Assembly (NCBI GenBank): GCA_017461725.1
Contig: JAFTXG010000032.1
Span: forward strand, 1 to 35,616
From: Lachnospiraceae bacterium
GTDB lineage: Bacteria; Bacillota; Clostridia; Lachnospirales; Lachnospiraceae
Direction of reading: 5' to 3'
DNA length: 35,616 bases
Shown here: positions 17,168-24,512 of the stretch, piece by piece
Position numbering within the stretch: the first letter of the stretch is position 1
Layout of the letters: every line of letters begins with the position of its first letter
Made by a program: the position numbers and the translations under genes
The notes under the pieces: generated by a model
The model's input: only the letters and a program-made list of their open reading frames with translations
Databases searched by the model: none
Told to the model about the DNA's origin: nothing

Positions 17168-17271
17168 ATGACGCGCTATCATATAGCATATATCTTTTCC
17201 GGCAAATTTCAAGTACTTTTGACAAAATTTTTGCTTTAACCGGTCTTTTTGAAGCGATATTTCCTTGTTTT

Positions 17272-18276
17272 TTACTGTTTTACCTCATTTACCAAAGGCA
17301 ATCCATGTTCAAAGGCGTACACATTTTCCATGGTGGTCACTGCGATGGCCTGCAGCGCCTCTCTGGTAAAAAATGCCTGATGGGAGGTAATCACCACCTG
17401 GGGGAACATCAGAAGTCTTGCCACCGTCTCGTTGGTGATGATATCACTGAAGTGATTCTCATACACCAGCTCATCCTCGTCCTCATACACATCCAGCCCC
17501 ACCGCAGAGAATTTCTTTGCCTTCAGCGCCTCGATCAGTGCCTCCGTATCGATCAGACCGCCTCTGGAGGTATTGACCAGAATGGCAGTATCCTTCATCA
17601 GTGCAATGGTATCACGATTGATCATGTGGTAGGTTGACGGGAACAGCGGACAGTGAAGGGAAACCAGATCGGACCGCTTCAACAGTTCCTCCAACGACAC
17701 ATAAGTCACCAGATCCCTCAGATCAGGGTTTTCGTAGGTGTCATAAGCCAACACATTCATGCCAAAGCCCTTGCAGATCCGGGCCATAGCCACGCCGATC
17801 TTTCCGGTTCCGATGATGCCTGCAGTTCCGTGGAACAGATTCCAACCCAGCAGACCACTTAAGGAAAAGTCATTGTTGCGGACCTTGGAGTAGGCCTTGT
17901 GGATGCGGCGGTTGGCAGAGAGGGCCAGCGCCATGGCATGCTCGGCAACTGCCTCCGGACTGTAACCAGGAACACGCAGCACTGTGATCCCGTACTCCTT
18001 GGCCGCATTCAGATCCACCTGATTGAAGCCGGCACATCTGAGCAGAAGCAGTTTGATCCCCAGCTCCTGGAAGGTTTTCAGCACCGGGCGGCTGCAGTCA
18101 GAGTTAACAAAGGCACAGACCGCATCGTATCCCTTGGCCAGAATGGCCGTCTCTTTCGTCAAATTTGCCTCAAAAAAGTAAATATCACTGTTGTAGGTTC
18201 CCTCACCCTTATCTCGGGTCAGGGGCTCAAACCATAATTTATCGTAATCCTTGGTTCCAAAGAATGCTATTTTCAC
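17272..18276 (-). CDS. ldhA: D-lactate dehydrogenase / D-2-hydroxyacid dehydrogenase
   Basis: 334 aa cytoplasmic NAD-dependent reductase of pyruvate to D-lactate, part of fermentative redox balance. The NAD-binding motif GTGKIG is at 156-161. The catalytic triad of the family is visible as Arg238 (NTSRGG), Glu265 (LDVYEDED) and His299 (ITSHQAF). The N-terminal region (MKIAFFGTKDYDK) and length fit D-LDH (LdhA) more than phosphoglycerate dehydrogenases. The start codon is GTG, supported by AAAGGAG 7 bp upstream. The gene follows the HPr-like gene by about 100 bp with no obvious terminator between. Confidence 0.92.
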   Translation of the reverse strand: MKIAFFGTKDYDKLWFEPLTRDKGEGTYNSDIYFFEANLTKETAILAKGYDAVCAFVNSDCSRPVLKTFQELGIKLLLLRCAGFNQVDLNAAKEYGITVLRVPGYSPEAVAEHAMALALSANRRIHKAYSKVRNNDFSLSGLLGWNLFHGTAGIIGTGKIGVAMARICKGFGMNVLAYDTYENPDLRDLVTYVSLEELLKRSDLVSLHCPLFPSTYHMINRDTIALMKDTAILVNTSRGGLIDTEALIEALKAKKFSAVGLDVYEDEDELVYENHFSDIITNETVARLLMFPQVVITSHQAFFTREALQAIAVTTMENVYAFEHGLPLVNEVKQ

Positions 18277-18378
18277 CTATATGCTCCTTTCTGCCACCTT
18301 CACAGCAGCACAGAAATTTAAAATCTCCCGGTCTTTTTATGACCACTGTAAACCAGCTTTCTCACTCGAAATCATCCT

Positions 18379-18639
18379 TCACCCAAACAATTTAGGCAAA
18401 AGCCCTGCCAGGCTCTGGATCGCCTCAGCCTCATCGACACCCTCGACCTGAATAATCACCTCGTCGCCGCAGAGAACACTCAGATCAAGAATATCCAGCA
18501 CCTGCTTTCCGTTCACAGATCGGTCTTTACAGGTCATGGTCACTGCACTCTTCCACTCTACTGCAGTCTGGGCGAACAGACTGGCACAACGGGCGTGTAT
18601 TCCAAGGGGGTTAGTCACTTGATAACGGATTTCTTTCAT
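18379..18639 (-). CDS. HPr-family phosphocarrier protein with Gln in place of Ser46
   Basis: 86 aa, the normal HPr length. His15 in GIHAR is the phosphotransfer residue, with Arg17 present, so acceptance of phosphate from Enzyme I is plausible. The segment that normally reads NAKSIM reads NGKQVL, putting Gln at position 46 instead of the Ser that HPr kinase phosphorylates. It should therefore be blind to HPr kinase and CcpA-linked catabolite repression, unlike canonical PtsH. It is the reverse of Crh, which lacks His15 and keeps Ser46. It has a perfect consensus promoter, AAAGGAG as RBS, and sits upstream of ldhA. Confidence 0.9.
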   Translation of the reverse strand: MKEIRYQVTNPLGIHARCASLFAQTAVEWKSAVTMTCKDRSVNGKQVLDILDLSVLCGDEVIIQVEGVDEAEAIQSLAGLLPKLFG

Positions 18640-18697
18640 GGTATGGTCTCCTTTGCTCTCTATTTATAAGTTTTCTTAATTCCTTTGTTGCTTCTGC

Positions 18698-18726
18698 ATT
18701 ATAACTCCAGGCAAAAACTTTGTCAA
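18698..18726 (-). promoter_or_regulatory. Perfect consensus sigma-A promoter of the HPr-like gene
   Basis: On the minus strand, TTGACA (18721-18726), 17-bp spacer, TATAAT (18698-18703): a full match to the consensus. AT-rich sequence lies upstream. This predicts high constitutive expression. Confidence 0.88.
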
Positions 18727-18847
18727 TACTTTAACAATATTTTCGTTAATTATTTATCAATATGCATTTTGGGATCGCTTATTTTTAGTGAAATCCACAA
18801 TAGTTTTTGTAGCAGAAAGTGAAAATATACGATATTTTTTGAATTAA

Positions 18848-18960
18848 AGCGCGAGACGGAGCGCACGACGTCCAGTGGACGTCGGTTTTACGCCAACCGG
18901 AGTGAAGCGAAGACTTCGAACCCATGCATGTTTGCATGGATTTGTGAGCACTCGTGCTCA
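18848..18960 (-). repeat. Palindrome-rich segment with a split copy of the tRNA-Gly 3' end
   Basis: AGCGCGAGACGGA (18848-18860) and TTCGAACCC (18915-18923) reproduce, with one base missing, the last 23 bases of the tRNA-Gly gene as read on the plus strand. They are split by a 54-bp insert that contains GACGTCC/GGACGTC. Two further short-loop palindromes follow: CATGCA/TGCATG (18923-18938) and GTGAGCAC/GTGCTCAC (18944-18961). No protein gene is present between 18640 and 19154. A 112-codon frame across it is a tRNA artefact. Confidence 0.65.
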
Positions 18961-18961
18961 C

Positions 18962-18997
18962 AAAAAATAAGGACCGGTCTTTCGACCGATCCTTATT
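18962..18997 (-). terminator. Rho-independent terminator of tRNA-Gly
   Basis: A 14-bp stem (arms 18984-18997 and 18966-18979) with a 4-nt loop is followed by T residues on the minus strand. T residues on the other side make it nearly bidirectional. Confidence 0.88.
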
Positions 18998-19006
18998 TTT
19001 CATGAG

Positions 19007-19078
19007 AGCGCGAGACGGGATTCGAACCCGCGACCCTCGCCTTGGCAAGGCGATACTCCACCACTGAGCCACTCGCGC
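19007..19078 (-). tRNA. tRNA-Gly (anticodon GCC)
   Basis: 72 nt cloverleaf on the minus strand. The acceptor stem is GCGCGAG/CTCGCGC, the anticodon loop is CTTGCCAAG with anticodon GCC, the T arm is GCGGGTTCGAATCCCGT, and the discriminator is U. No CCA is encoded. Confidence 0.95.
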
Positions 19079-19083
19079 ACATC

Positions 19084-19136
19084 TGTCCGCTTCAGCGGAC
19101 AAACGATATAATACTACATACAAATCAATTTGTCAA
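19084..19136 (-). promoter_or_regulatory. tRNA-Gly promoter with a hairpin in the 5' leader
   Basis: On the minus strand, TTGACA (19131-19136), 17-bp spacer, TATTAT (19108-19113). Between +1 and the tRNA lies a perfect 7-bp stem, TGTCCGC/GCGGACA (19084-19101), which would form in the precursor leader. Confidence 0.82.
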
Positions 19137-19154
19137 CCACTTTTTTAATTTTTT

Positions 19155-19925
19155 TCAACTTTGGAACATCATACTCATCACATAGGTATTGCCCCGCACA
19201 CTGCGCCCCGCCAGCTGCTCCTGGTAAACCAGACCGGCATCCAGCCACAGTTCCTCCGCAGTAAGTGCCATATGATAGAGGACGATACCCATATCCACAT
19301 CTCTCATCTCCCGGGTAATCGGAAGCTTTGTTATCAGATTATCTCTGGCAAAGATGTGAACACGGTTGCGGTACACCACAAACCGCCAGGGCTGACTGTT
19401 CACCGATGAGGGTGCCAGACGCGCAGCTGCCAGCAGTCGGCTCATCTCCGCCGTGGGTTCCTCCTTAAAGATGCAGATGTCCGTGATATTGTGGCGCTTC
19501 GCATTGCCAGACTCCCGGTACAGATCACCCTCCGGATAGCCGAAGGCCACTACGATCCGCTGCCCCATGCCCTCCGGAGCCTCATCCAACACTGCCCGCG
19601 CTCCGCCCTGATAGCAGGTGCCGATGCCGTGGGCGGTCAGGTACAATACCACCTGTTCTGTCAGATATCCGGCCTGCTTCCAGGCATTTTTATCATTTTC
19701 CGTAAAACAAACCAGGTAGTAGGGGGCTTTCACACGGAAAAGCCCCTTCGTACTGCCCTCGTCATCCATTGCGTTGAATAGTACAAACTTCCAGTCTATG
19801 TCCGGATACAGCGGGGAAAGCCCCTCCAGGAATTTGTTCAGCTTTTTGAAAAAATCCGCAGGGATCAGCTCCATTTTGTATTTCCGCACCGAACATCGGT
19901 TAAAAACCGCCTCATAATTCGTCAA
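19155..19925 (-). CDS. Nitroreductase family protein (TM1586-type)
   Basis: 256 aa FMN-dependent oxidoreductase. Two half-domains are visible: the N-terminal part with NRCSVRKYK, and a central segment with GIGTCYQGGARA. A C-terminal part has LAPSSVNSQPWRFVVY and VDMGIVLYHM, the FMN-contact motifs. The arrangement resembles the putative TM nitroreductase group (PF14512). The substrate is unknown. The start is TTG, supported by GGAGG 6 bp upstream. No ATG fits. It is downstream of pepF by 88 bp in the same direction. Confidence 0.87.
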   Translation of the reverse strand: MTNYEAVFNRCSVRKYKMELIPADFFKKLNKFLEGLSPLYPDIDWKFVLFNAMDDEGSTKGLFRVKAPYYLVCFTENDKNAWKQAGYLTEQVVLYLTAHGIGTCYQGGARAVLDEAPEGMGQRIVVAFGYPEGDLYRESGNAKRHNITDICIFKEEPTAEMSRLLAAARLAPSSVNSQPWRFVVYRNRVHIFARDNLITKLPITREMRDVDMGIVLYHMALTAEELWLDAGLVYQEQLAGRSVRGNTYVMSMMFQS

Positions 19926-20013
19926 TGTCTACCTCCGCTATTTTGCTCAAAAACTGTCTCGTTCTCCTCTGTGCAAACACAATTGACTCGTGATATCCAC
20001 CCCGATTGAACGA

Positions 20014-21816
20014 TCAGCCCAACAACTCCTCCAGCTCGTTCAGATAGCGCTCAAATGTTTTCATTGCCGACACGATCGGCTCCTTGGTACGCATATCCAC
20101 GCCTGCGTCGATCAACAGATCGATGGGATCCTTGCTGCCGCCGCCGGACAAAAACTTCAGATAATCATTTACTGCCGGCTCACCCACAGTCAGGATGCGG
20201 TTCGCCAGTGCCGCCGCTGCAGAAAATCCTGTCGCATACTGATATACATAGAAAGGAGTATAGAAGTGAGGAATACGCGCCCACTCCATATCGATACCGC
20301 TGTCCACGGTGATATCCTCACCGAAGTACAGCACGTTCAGATCATGATAAATCTTACACAGTGCGTCGGCAGTCAGCGGAACACCGCTCTCCAGCTTGCT
20401 GTGTACAATCTTCTCGAACTCCGCAAACATGGTCTGGCGGAATACGGTGCCCTTGAAACCATCCAGGAAATGATTCAGAATGTACATGCGCTCCTGCTTA
20501 TCCTGTGCCTGGTTCAGCAAATACTCATTCAGCAGATTCTCGTTGCAGGTGGATGCCACCTCCGCCACGAAAATCTTATAGTGCGCGTTAGACAGGGTCT
20601 GATTCTTGTTGGAGAACCAGGAATGCATCGCGTGCCCCATCTCGTGAGCCAGCGTGAATACATTGTCCAGCGTGTTCTTATAGGTCATCAGCACATAAGG
20701 ATGCACGCCATAAACGCTGCCGCAGTAAGCGCCGCTGCGCTTTCCAACATTTTCCACAGAGTCGATCCAGTTACTCTCGAAACCGTTCTTCAGCGCAGAC
20801 AGATACTCCTCACCCATGGGCTTAAGTGCCTTCAGAATAGTCTCCTTCGCCTCCTCCAGAGACACATTCGCCTCGTAGTCAGGCACGATGGGGGTGTAGA
20901 GGTCATACATATGAAGCTCATCCACGCCCAACATCTTCTTTCGCAGCGCCACATAGCGGTACATCAGGGGCATGTACTCGTGAACGGTGTCGATCAGGGT
21001 GTCGTAAACGCTCTCGGGAATATTTGATCCGGCCAGATACATCGCTCTGGTGCTGGGGTACTTTCTCGCCTTTGCATAGAATTTCGCCTGCTTAATATTG
21101 TTGGAGAAAGTGGCTGCCAGCGTGTTTCTGTGCTTGCCGAAGGTGTCATACATCGCCTCGAAGGCTGCCTTTCTCACTGCCTGATCACGGTTCTCCAGAA
21201 GGCCTACATAACGGCCGTGGGTCAGCTCAATCATGCCTCCCTTTCCGTCGGGAACCTCAGGGAATTTGGTGTCAGCATTGTTAAACATACTGAAAATTTC
21301 AGAGGAAGCTCTGCTCATCTCTCTGGTATCCGCCAGCAGTGCCTCGATCTCTGCGCTGCGGGTGTGCTCGCGCTCCCGGGCGATCAGCTCCAGTGTGCGG
21401 TCAAAGCTGCGGTCAGCTGCGTCAGACTGCTTAAACTCCTCCAGCTTTTCCTCGGGGATCGCCAGAATCTCAGAAGAAATATATGCAGCTGCACCGGAAA
21501 CCTGAATGTGCAGGCTCATCATGCGGCTGTTCATCACCTGATAGTTGGTGTTGGTCATATCCTCATTTGCGTGATGGCTGGCATAGCCGTGAAGTCTCTC
21601 CAGAAGCAGGGAAGCCTCCTCCTCAGCCTTCAGACAGCCGTAAAGCTGCTCAGCGGAATCGCCGAGAGTGCCCTTGAATGCCGCAATCTTCGCCGGAATC
21701 GCCTGTGCCTCCTCGAAAGCCTTCTCCCACGCAGCATCGTCAGCAAAGATATCGGACAGCGCCCAAGTCAAGCTCTTGTCAACTTCTTCACGTTTCAAAA
21801 CTCTGTTTTCGCTCAT
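20014..21816 (-). CDS. pepF: Oligoendopeptidase F (M3B metallopeptidase)
   Basis: 600 aa, the normal PepF length. The zinc motif HEMGH, near residue 390 in LAHEMGHAMHSWF, carries two His ligands and the catalytic Glu. The third ligand, Glu, lies downstream in the VAEVASTCNE helix. The enzyme cleaves short peptides of about 7-17 residues in the cytoplasm. The N-terminal region EEVDKSLTWALSDIFADD is typical. The start follows a GGGAGGAT-type RBS. It has its own promoter, back-to-back with the GNAT-bioY promoter. Confidence 0.95.
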   Translation of the reverse strand: MSENRVLKREEVDKSLTWALSDIFADDAAWEKAFEEAQAIPAKIAAFKGTLGDSAEQLYGCLKAEEEASLLLERLHGYASHHANEDMTNTNYQVMNSRMMSLHIQVSGAAAYISSEILAIPEEKLEEFKQSDAADRSFDRTLELIAREREHTRSAEIEALLADTREMSRASSEIFSMFNNADTKFPEVPDGKGGMIELTHGRYVGLLENRDQAVRKAAFEAMYDTFGKHRNTLAATFSNNIKQAKFYAKARKYPSTRAMYLAGSNIPESVYDTLIDTVHEYMPLMYRYVALRKKMLGVDELHMYDLYTPIVPDYEANVSLEEAKETILKALKPMGEEYLSALKNGFESNWIDSVENVGKRSGAYCGSVYGVHPYVLMTYKNTLDNVFTLAHEMGHAMHSWFSNKNQTLSNAHYKIFVAEVASTCNENLLNEYLLNQAQDKQERMYILNHFLDGFKGTVFRQTMFAEFEKIVHSKLESGVPLTADALCKIYHDLNVLYFGEDITVDSGIDMEWARIPHFYTPFYVYQYATGFSAAAALANRILTVGEPAVNDYLKFLSGGGSKDPIDLLIDAGVDMRTKEPIVSAMKTFERYLNELEELLG

Positions 21817-21848
21817 TTGTATCCTCCCAGAAAGTCAGTTATAATAAG

Positions 21849-21877
21849 ATTGTAAGGTTTTTTCCCAGTATTGTCCA
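21849..21877 (-). promoter_or_regulatory. Sigma-A promoter of pepF
   Basis: On the minus strand, TGGACA (21872-21877), 17-bp spacer, TACAAT (21849-21854), about 32 bp upstream of the start. Confidence 0.75.
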
Positions 21878-21910
21878 GTAAAAAATAATTAATTTCTGGA
21901 TACCTTTTCG

Positions 21911-21967
21911 TTGCAATTCTTCCAAAACTGTACTATGCTAACTGTACTATGTTAACTGTACTATGCT
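21911..21967 (+). promoter_or_regulatory. GNAT-bioY promoter with three tandem 14-bp -10 repeats
   Basis: TTGCAA (21911-21916), 17-bp spacer, TATGCT (21934-21939) forms a plausible promoter. The -10 sits inside AACTGTACTATGCT, which is repeated exactly in tandem at 21926, 21940 (with TT for CT) and 21954. Each copy carries a TATGCT/TATGTT hexamer, so start-site choice could change with copy number. Confidence 0.65.
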
Positions 21968-22015
21968 GTACATCATCTTATTCTCAGTATGGACCACCCA
22001 GGAGCTTTTTAGGCA

Positions 22016-22951
22016 ATGAGACGCTTGATTATCGATAAACTTAATGCAAAACAGAGAGAAAATATTATCACCCTGTGCGCTGTCTGCGGTCAGACTGAAC
22101 CGATCAAACTCTCTCTCCCGCTCCCTTCCCCCGGCAAAAGGCTGGCGGATGAGCGTTTTTTTCTGCTGTACGACAAAGGGCAGCTGATGAGCGTAATCCA
22201 TCTGTTTTATCCGGATGGGATAGCTGGCGAGCTGATCGGCTTCACCCACCCGAATTTTCGGAGCAATGGCTATTTTAAACAACTCCTCTCCCTTGCAGCG
22301 GATTACGCCGAGGAAATCGGGCTTGAGCAGGTGTATGTGATCAGCGACGGAAACAGTCCCGATGCGGATAAAGCTCTGGCCGCCTTGGGACTGGAGGCGG
22401 AATACGCGGAATATATGCTGGGGAAATCTCTGGGTATCCCCCCGGTGCAGGGTTCTCCGTCCACCATCCCTTCGGACAGTTTTTCCGTAAACGGTTCTGA
22501 CTCCGCAGCACTTTCAAACACAGCTGTCTGTACAGCCACCCGGATTTCTGTACAGGAAACCTCCGCCACCCTCCTGACTGCAGGTCTCTTCGCTGAAATA
22601 TTTCAGGCGGATATCGCACAGTGCGAAGCCTATCTGGAAGAAATTTCCTCCGACAGCCGCATCCACACCTGTGTGCTCGATCTGGCAGGCAAGCCCATCG
22701 GTCAGACGCAGCTGACCTTCATGGGGGATATGGCTTACCTCTCCGGCTTCGGCATTCTGCCGGAATACCGCAGACAGGGATTCGGACTTATGTTTTTGAA
22801 CGAACTGGAGATGCTGCTGAAAAAACAGTCCATCACCCAATTGACGCTGCAGGTCAGCAGCCAAAATAAAACCGCCCTCTCACTTTACCGAAAGGACGGC
22901 TTTGAAACACTGGAAGCACTCCACTATTATCCTCTGTTCGAGGAGGAATGA
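22016..22951 (+). CDS. GNAT family N-acetyltransferase, two tandem GNAT-like domains
   Basis: 311 aa. The N-terminal half (about 1-140) has the FRSNGYFKQLL acetyl-CoA-loop-like segment. A linker of about 45 aa follows, then a C-terminal GNAT domain with the loop PEYRRQGFGLMFL (about 248-260) and the ending NKTALSLYRKDGF. Such double-GNAT proteins are often annotated with no known substrate. RBS GGAG upstream of the ATG. It is transcribed divergently from pepF and precedes bioY by 59 bp, likely one operon. Confidence 0.88.
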   Translation: MRRLIIDKLNAKQRENIITLCAVCGQTEPIKLSLPLPSPGKRLADERFFLLYDKGQLMSVIHLFYPDGIAGELIGFTHPNFRSNGYFKQLLSLAADYAEEIGLEQVYVISDGNSPDADKALAALGLEAEYAEYMLGKSLGIPPVQGSPSTIPSDSFSVNGSDSAALSNTAVCTATRISVQETSATLLTAGLFAEIFQADIAQCEAYLEEISSDSRIHTCVLDLAGKPIGQTQLTFMGDMAYLSGFGILPEYRRQGFGLMFLNELEMLLKKQSITQLTLQVSSQNKTALSLYRKDGFETLEALHYYPLFEEE

Positions 22952-23010
22952 TTCTATGCAGGCAAAGTATTGCTTCGCCTCATACCATATCATTTTACAA
23001 GGATATTTTT

Positions 23011-23580
23011 ATGAAAAACACTCCAAAGCGTGCAGGCAGTGATTTCACCGCCCACGAATTAACCTATATCGCGCTGGCAGCTGCACTATTAACAATCTGC
23101 GCCTGGATCGCCATCCCCTTCGGCGATGTCCCGATTACGCTGCAAACCTTCGCCGTCCTCGTGATCGCCGGACTTTTTGGCACACGATCCGGTCTGTTGG
23201 CCCTCGGTGTCTATCTGTTGATGGGCATGGTCGGTCTCCCTGTATTCTCCGGCATGACGGGTGGTCTGGGTCGACTGCTCGGCCCCACCGGCGGCTATCT
23301 CATCGGATTTTTCTTCACGATACCCATCGTCAGCGAAATGGCTGCGCGATTTGGCAGAAAACCGTTTCCGCTGGCCCTCTCCATGGCACTGGGGCTCCTG
23401 GCCTGCTATTGCTTCGGTACGATCTGGTTCGCAGGCGTTTACATGGGCAGTCTCGATATGGCAGGGATAGGGACAGCACTGGTAAAGTGCGTGGTTCCGT
23501 TTCTGCTGCCAGACGGAGTCAAATTGACCATGGCAATGTGGATAGTGCGACGACTGTCTTTCCTCTGTGACCTCACTTAA
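23011..23580 (+). CDS. bioY: Biotin transporter BioY (ECF S component)
   Basis: 189 aa substrate-binding S component for biotin in an ECF transporter, used with the shared EcfAAT energising module. Five to six hydrophobic helices are visible. Typical BioY segments are GDVPITLQTFAVLV, the GLFGTRSGLLALGVYLLMG stretch and GPTGGYLIGF. The ATG at 23011 is chosen with AAGGA upstream. An in-frame extension to 22948 has no support. Its last codons overlap by 8 bp the end of the convergent lipoprotein gene. No BirA-type operator was seen. Confidence 0.93.
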   Translation: MKNTPKRAGSDFTAHELTYIALAAALLTICAWIAIPFGDVPITLQTFAVLVIAGLFGTRSGLLALGVYLLMGMVGLPVFSGMTGGLGRLLGPTGGYLIGFFFTIPIVSEMAARFGRKPFPLALSMALGLLACYCFGTIWFAGVYMGSLDMAGIGTALVKCVVPFLLPDGVKLTMAMWIVRRLSFLCDLT

Positions 23581-24397
23581 ATTCGGTCAGTATCCATTCC
23601 AACGCTTGGCGTACTTCACTTTCCTGCCCCAGGCTGCCGACAATATGTATCCGATAAAGCAGTCCATCCTGCACAAAATAAGACTCTGCTGACGAATAAT
23701 TCCCTGCTCCCTGCGGAGTTACCAGCTGAGCTATATTGCCATTTTTCATTCCATATTCCTCAATCTCGAAAACTGTCCCGTCGTTCCAGTCGATACCGAA
23801 CCGATACCCTCCGTCATCATCGCTGTCCAATGTCACCCTGATCATCACACGCAGATCCCCATACCGATATCCGGAACCGACATTCACATAAGAGATATCC
23901 CCATCGGATGACCCCTGGTAAGTTATCTCGATATGCTTTCTCTCCCCAAAGGCAACCGGAGTATCCAACGCAATTCCCAGATGATCCGCGGTTTCCAGCC
24001 AGTCATACGTTTCCAACGGATTATCAATCGAAACTCCTATGGCAGCCTCACACGCTTCCCAGGTATCAAAATTCAGTACACAATAGCCCGGCAAAGAGCT
24101 GGACAGCGCCTGCTGCATCCCATCCAGAGAATTCCACCACTGCCATTCCTCGTCCAGTCCGCCACGAATGTCAGCACCAAACTCCTCATCCCCGATCACT
24201 GTAAGTTCAGCTTCGATCCAGCAATCGGTTCCGCTGTCCCCCTGCTCCGCCCGGATTATTTTTACAGTACCAAATCGCTCCGAATCGGCAGCTGTGTCCG
24301 CACCTTCGGTGCAAGCGGCCAGTAAACACGACAATGCCGCCAGTGTCATGAGAACCAGATTCTTTTTCCCGGCACCGATCAGTTGTTTTGCACTCAT
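23573..24397 (-). CDS. Lipoprotein of unknown function
   Basis: About 274 aa. The signal peptide ends in a lipobox, LLAAC, with Cys29 the likely lipidated residue. The mature part is acidic, contains many Gly/Asp/Ser stretches and no recognised domain. A VGSGYRYGD segment and the ending EVRQALEWILTEFK are the only other notable points. RBS GGAGGG; the start may be ATG 24397 or 24400. It is convergent with and overlaps bioY by 8 bp. Its promoter carries an inverted repeat, so its expression is likely regulated. Confidence 0.8.
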   Translation of the reverse strand: MSAKQLIGAGKKNLVLMTLAALSCLLAACTEGADTAADSERFGTVKIIRAEQGDSGTDCWIEAELTVIGDEEFGADIRGGLDEEWQWWNSLDGMQQALSSSLPGYCVLNFDTWEACEAAIGVSIDNPLETYDWLETADHLGIALDTPVAFGERKHIEITYQGSSDGDISYVNVGSGYRYGDLRVMIRVTLDSDDDGGYRFGIDWNDGTVFEIEEYGMKNGNIAQLVTPQGAGNYSSAESYFVQDGLLYRIHIVGSLGQESEVRQALEWILTEFK

Positions 24398-24415
24398 CAT
24401 TTTCCCTCCTCAGGC

Positions 24416-24464
24416 AGACTATTACTATCGTCTATATACTATCACAATAGTCTACATGAGTCAA
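24416..24464 (-). promoter_or_regulatory. Promoter and dyad operator of the lipoprotein gene
   Basis: On the minus strand, TTGACT (24459-24464), 17-bp spacer, TAGTAT (24436-24441). A perfect 8-bp inverted repeat, AGACTATT (24416-24423) and AATAGTCT (24446-24453), overlaps the spacer, the -10 and the start region. It is a likely repressor site. Confidence 0.6.
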
Positions 24465-24512
24465 GTACTACGATATTTTCATCCGTTTGGACGAATCTTG
24501 CCTGAACGAATC

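Noticed and set aside
17134..17225. 76-codon minus-strand frame before the XRE regulator
   Set aside because: It includes the terminator hairpin and has no RBS.
16180..17637. 485-codon plus-strand frame
   Set aside because: It lies opposite the XRE regulator and ldhA, whose motifs are clear. The composition is that of an antisense shadow, with no RBS or family match.
18785..19123. 112-codon minus-strand frame across the tRNA-Gly region
   Set aside because: It reads through the tRNA, its terminator and palindromes. Phrases such as QWWSIALPRRGS are the usual false translation of tRNA genes.
19990..21027. 345-codon plus-strand frame opposite pepF
   Set aside because: Antisense shadow of pepF, which has the HEMGH motif and full length.
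22951..23010. Possible BirA operator or biotin riboswitch before bioY
   Set aside because: No dyad of the BirA type was found. Only a spacer and an AAGGA RBS are visible.
22948..23010. Extended N-terminus for BioY
   Set aside because: The added 21 residues have no RBS and lie before the typical BioY start. The ATG at 23011 has AAGGA.
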